Shown piece after piece: positions 63,987-64,000 of a stretch of 64,000 nucleotides of DNA. This DNA is from Micromonospora rubida (lineage in GTDB: Bacteria; Actinomycetota; Actinomycetes; Mycobacteriales; Micromonosporaceae). Under the pieces are notes generated by a model that saw only the letters and a program-made list of their open reading frames with translations, had not been told where the DNA came from and did not search any database. The DNA lies in NCBI RefSeq assembly GCF_009908295.1, contig NZ_JAAALO010000002.1, positions 62,001-126,000 of the forward strand. The letters run 5' to 3'. How positions within the stretch are numbered: the stretch's first letter is position 1; the number at the start of each line of letters is the position of its first letter. Position numbers and translations under genes: made by a program.

Positions 63987-64000
63987 CGTGTGCGGGCTGC

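Noticed and set aside
1..64000. CRISPR array or insertion sequence
   Set aside because: No regular direct repeats with unique spacers and no transposase were found. The repeats seen are coding repeats, iterons or operators.

Overview
The first 15.5 kb is the chromosome of a high-GC actinobacterium, most likely a member of the Micromonosporaceae. This is inferred from the GC content, the cobalamin genes, the LigB-type ligase, SURF1, and an SSB with a long acidic tail. From about 15.5 kb to the right edge (64 kb) the window is a mobile element whose right end lies outside the window.

Chromosomal part (1-15.5 kb): cobT/cobC and cobD (cobalamin synthesis), a class A penicillin-binding protein, SURF1, a proline-rich membrane protein, ATP-dependent ligase LigB, an M20 dipeptidase, a uridine-kinase-like protein, a rhodanese, a TetR/NmrA divergent pair, and an ssb gene that has lost its start codon exactly where the element begins. 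Many genes here appear to be leaderless: a TANNNT -10 hexamer lies 12 or 13 bp before the start codon.

Element, left arm (15.5-25.7 kb): this looks like the transfer module of an actinomycete integrative and conjugative element (AICE, pSAM2 type). It has a GntR (KorSA-like) repressor, an FtsK/TraB-type DNA translocase, a DUF2637-like membrane protein, several tiny overlapping genes, a Nudix protein (Pif-like), a ribbon-helix-helix regulator with its own operator array, and a PIN-domain toxin-like gene overlapping a partner gene. A cluster of five CTAG tetramers next to the translocase stop could be its loading site.

Element, late phage module (26-49 kb, almost all on the minus strand, transcribed towards lower coordinates): terminase small and large subunits, portal, MuF-like protein (frameshifted), scaffold, decoration protein, major capsid protein, connectors, a putative glycoside hydrolase, a 22-residue-repeat structural protein, head closure, tail terminator, tail tube, G/GT tail chaperones with a C_CCG_GGT slippery site, tape measure, distal tail and minor tail proteins, then an M15-like endolysin and holin-like membrane proteins. 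Two small plus-strand genes (a lipoprotein and an anchored proline-rich protein) look like lysogenic-conversion cargo.

Element, early/replication module (49-64 kb, minus strand): HNH protein, a tyrosine recombinase with a small HTH partner, a MazG-like protein, a TGT-like TIM-barrel protein, PD-(D/E)XK nucleases, a prim-pol/SF3 helicase next to an iteron array with an AT-rich centre (candidate origin), an SSB-like protein, a WhiB-like protein with an added zinc ribbon, a DUF5131 protein and a string of small genes coupled by ATGA/GTGA overlaps.

The main point is that this is a chimera: a nearly complete siphophage genome joined to a double-stranded-DNA conjugation module and an iteron replicon. 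It could in principle spread by virions, by conjugation, and as a plasmid-like replicon. The sequence supports the presence of the modules; that they work together is inference.
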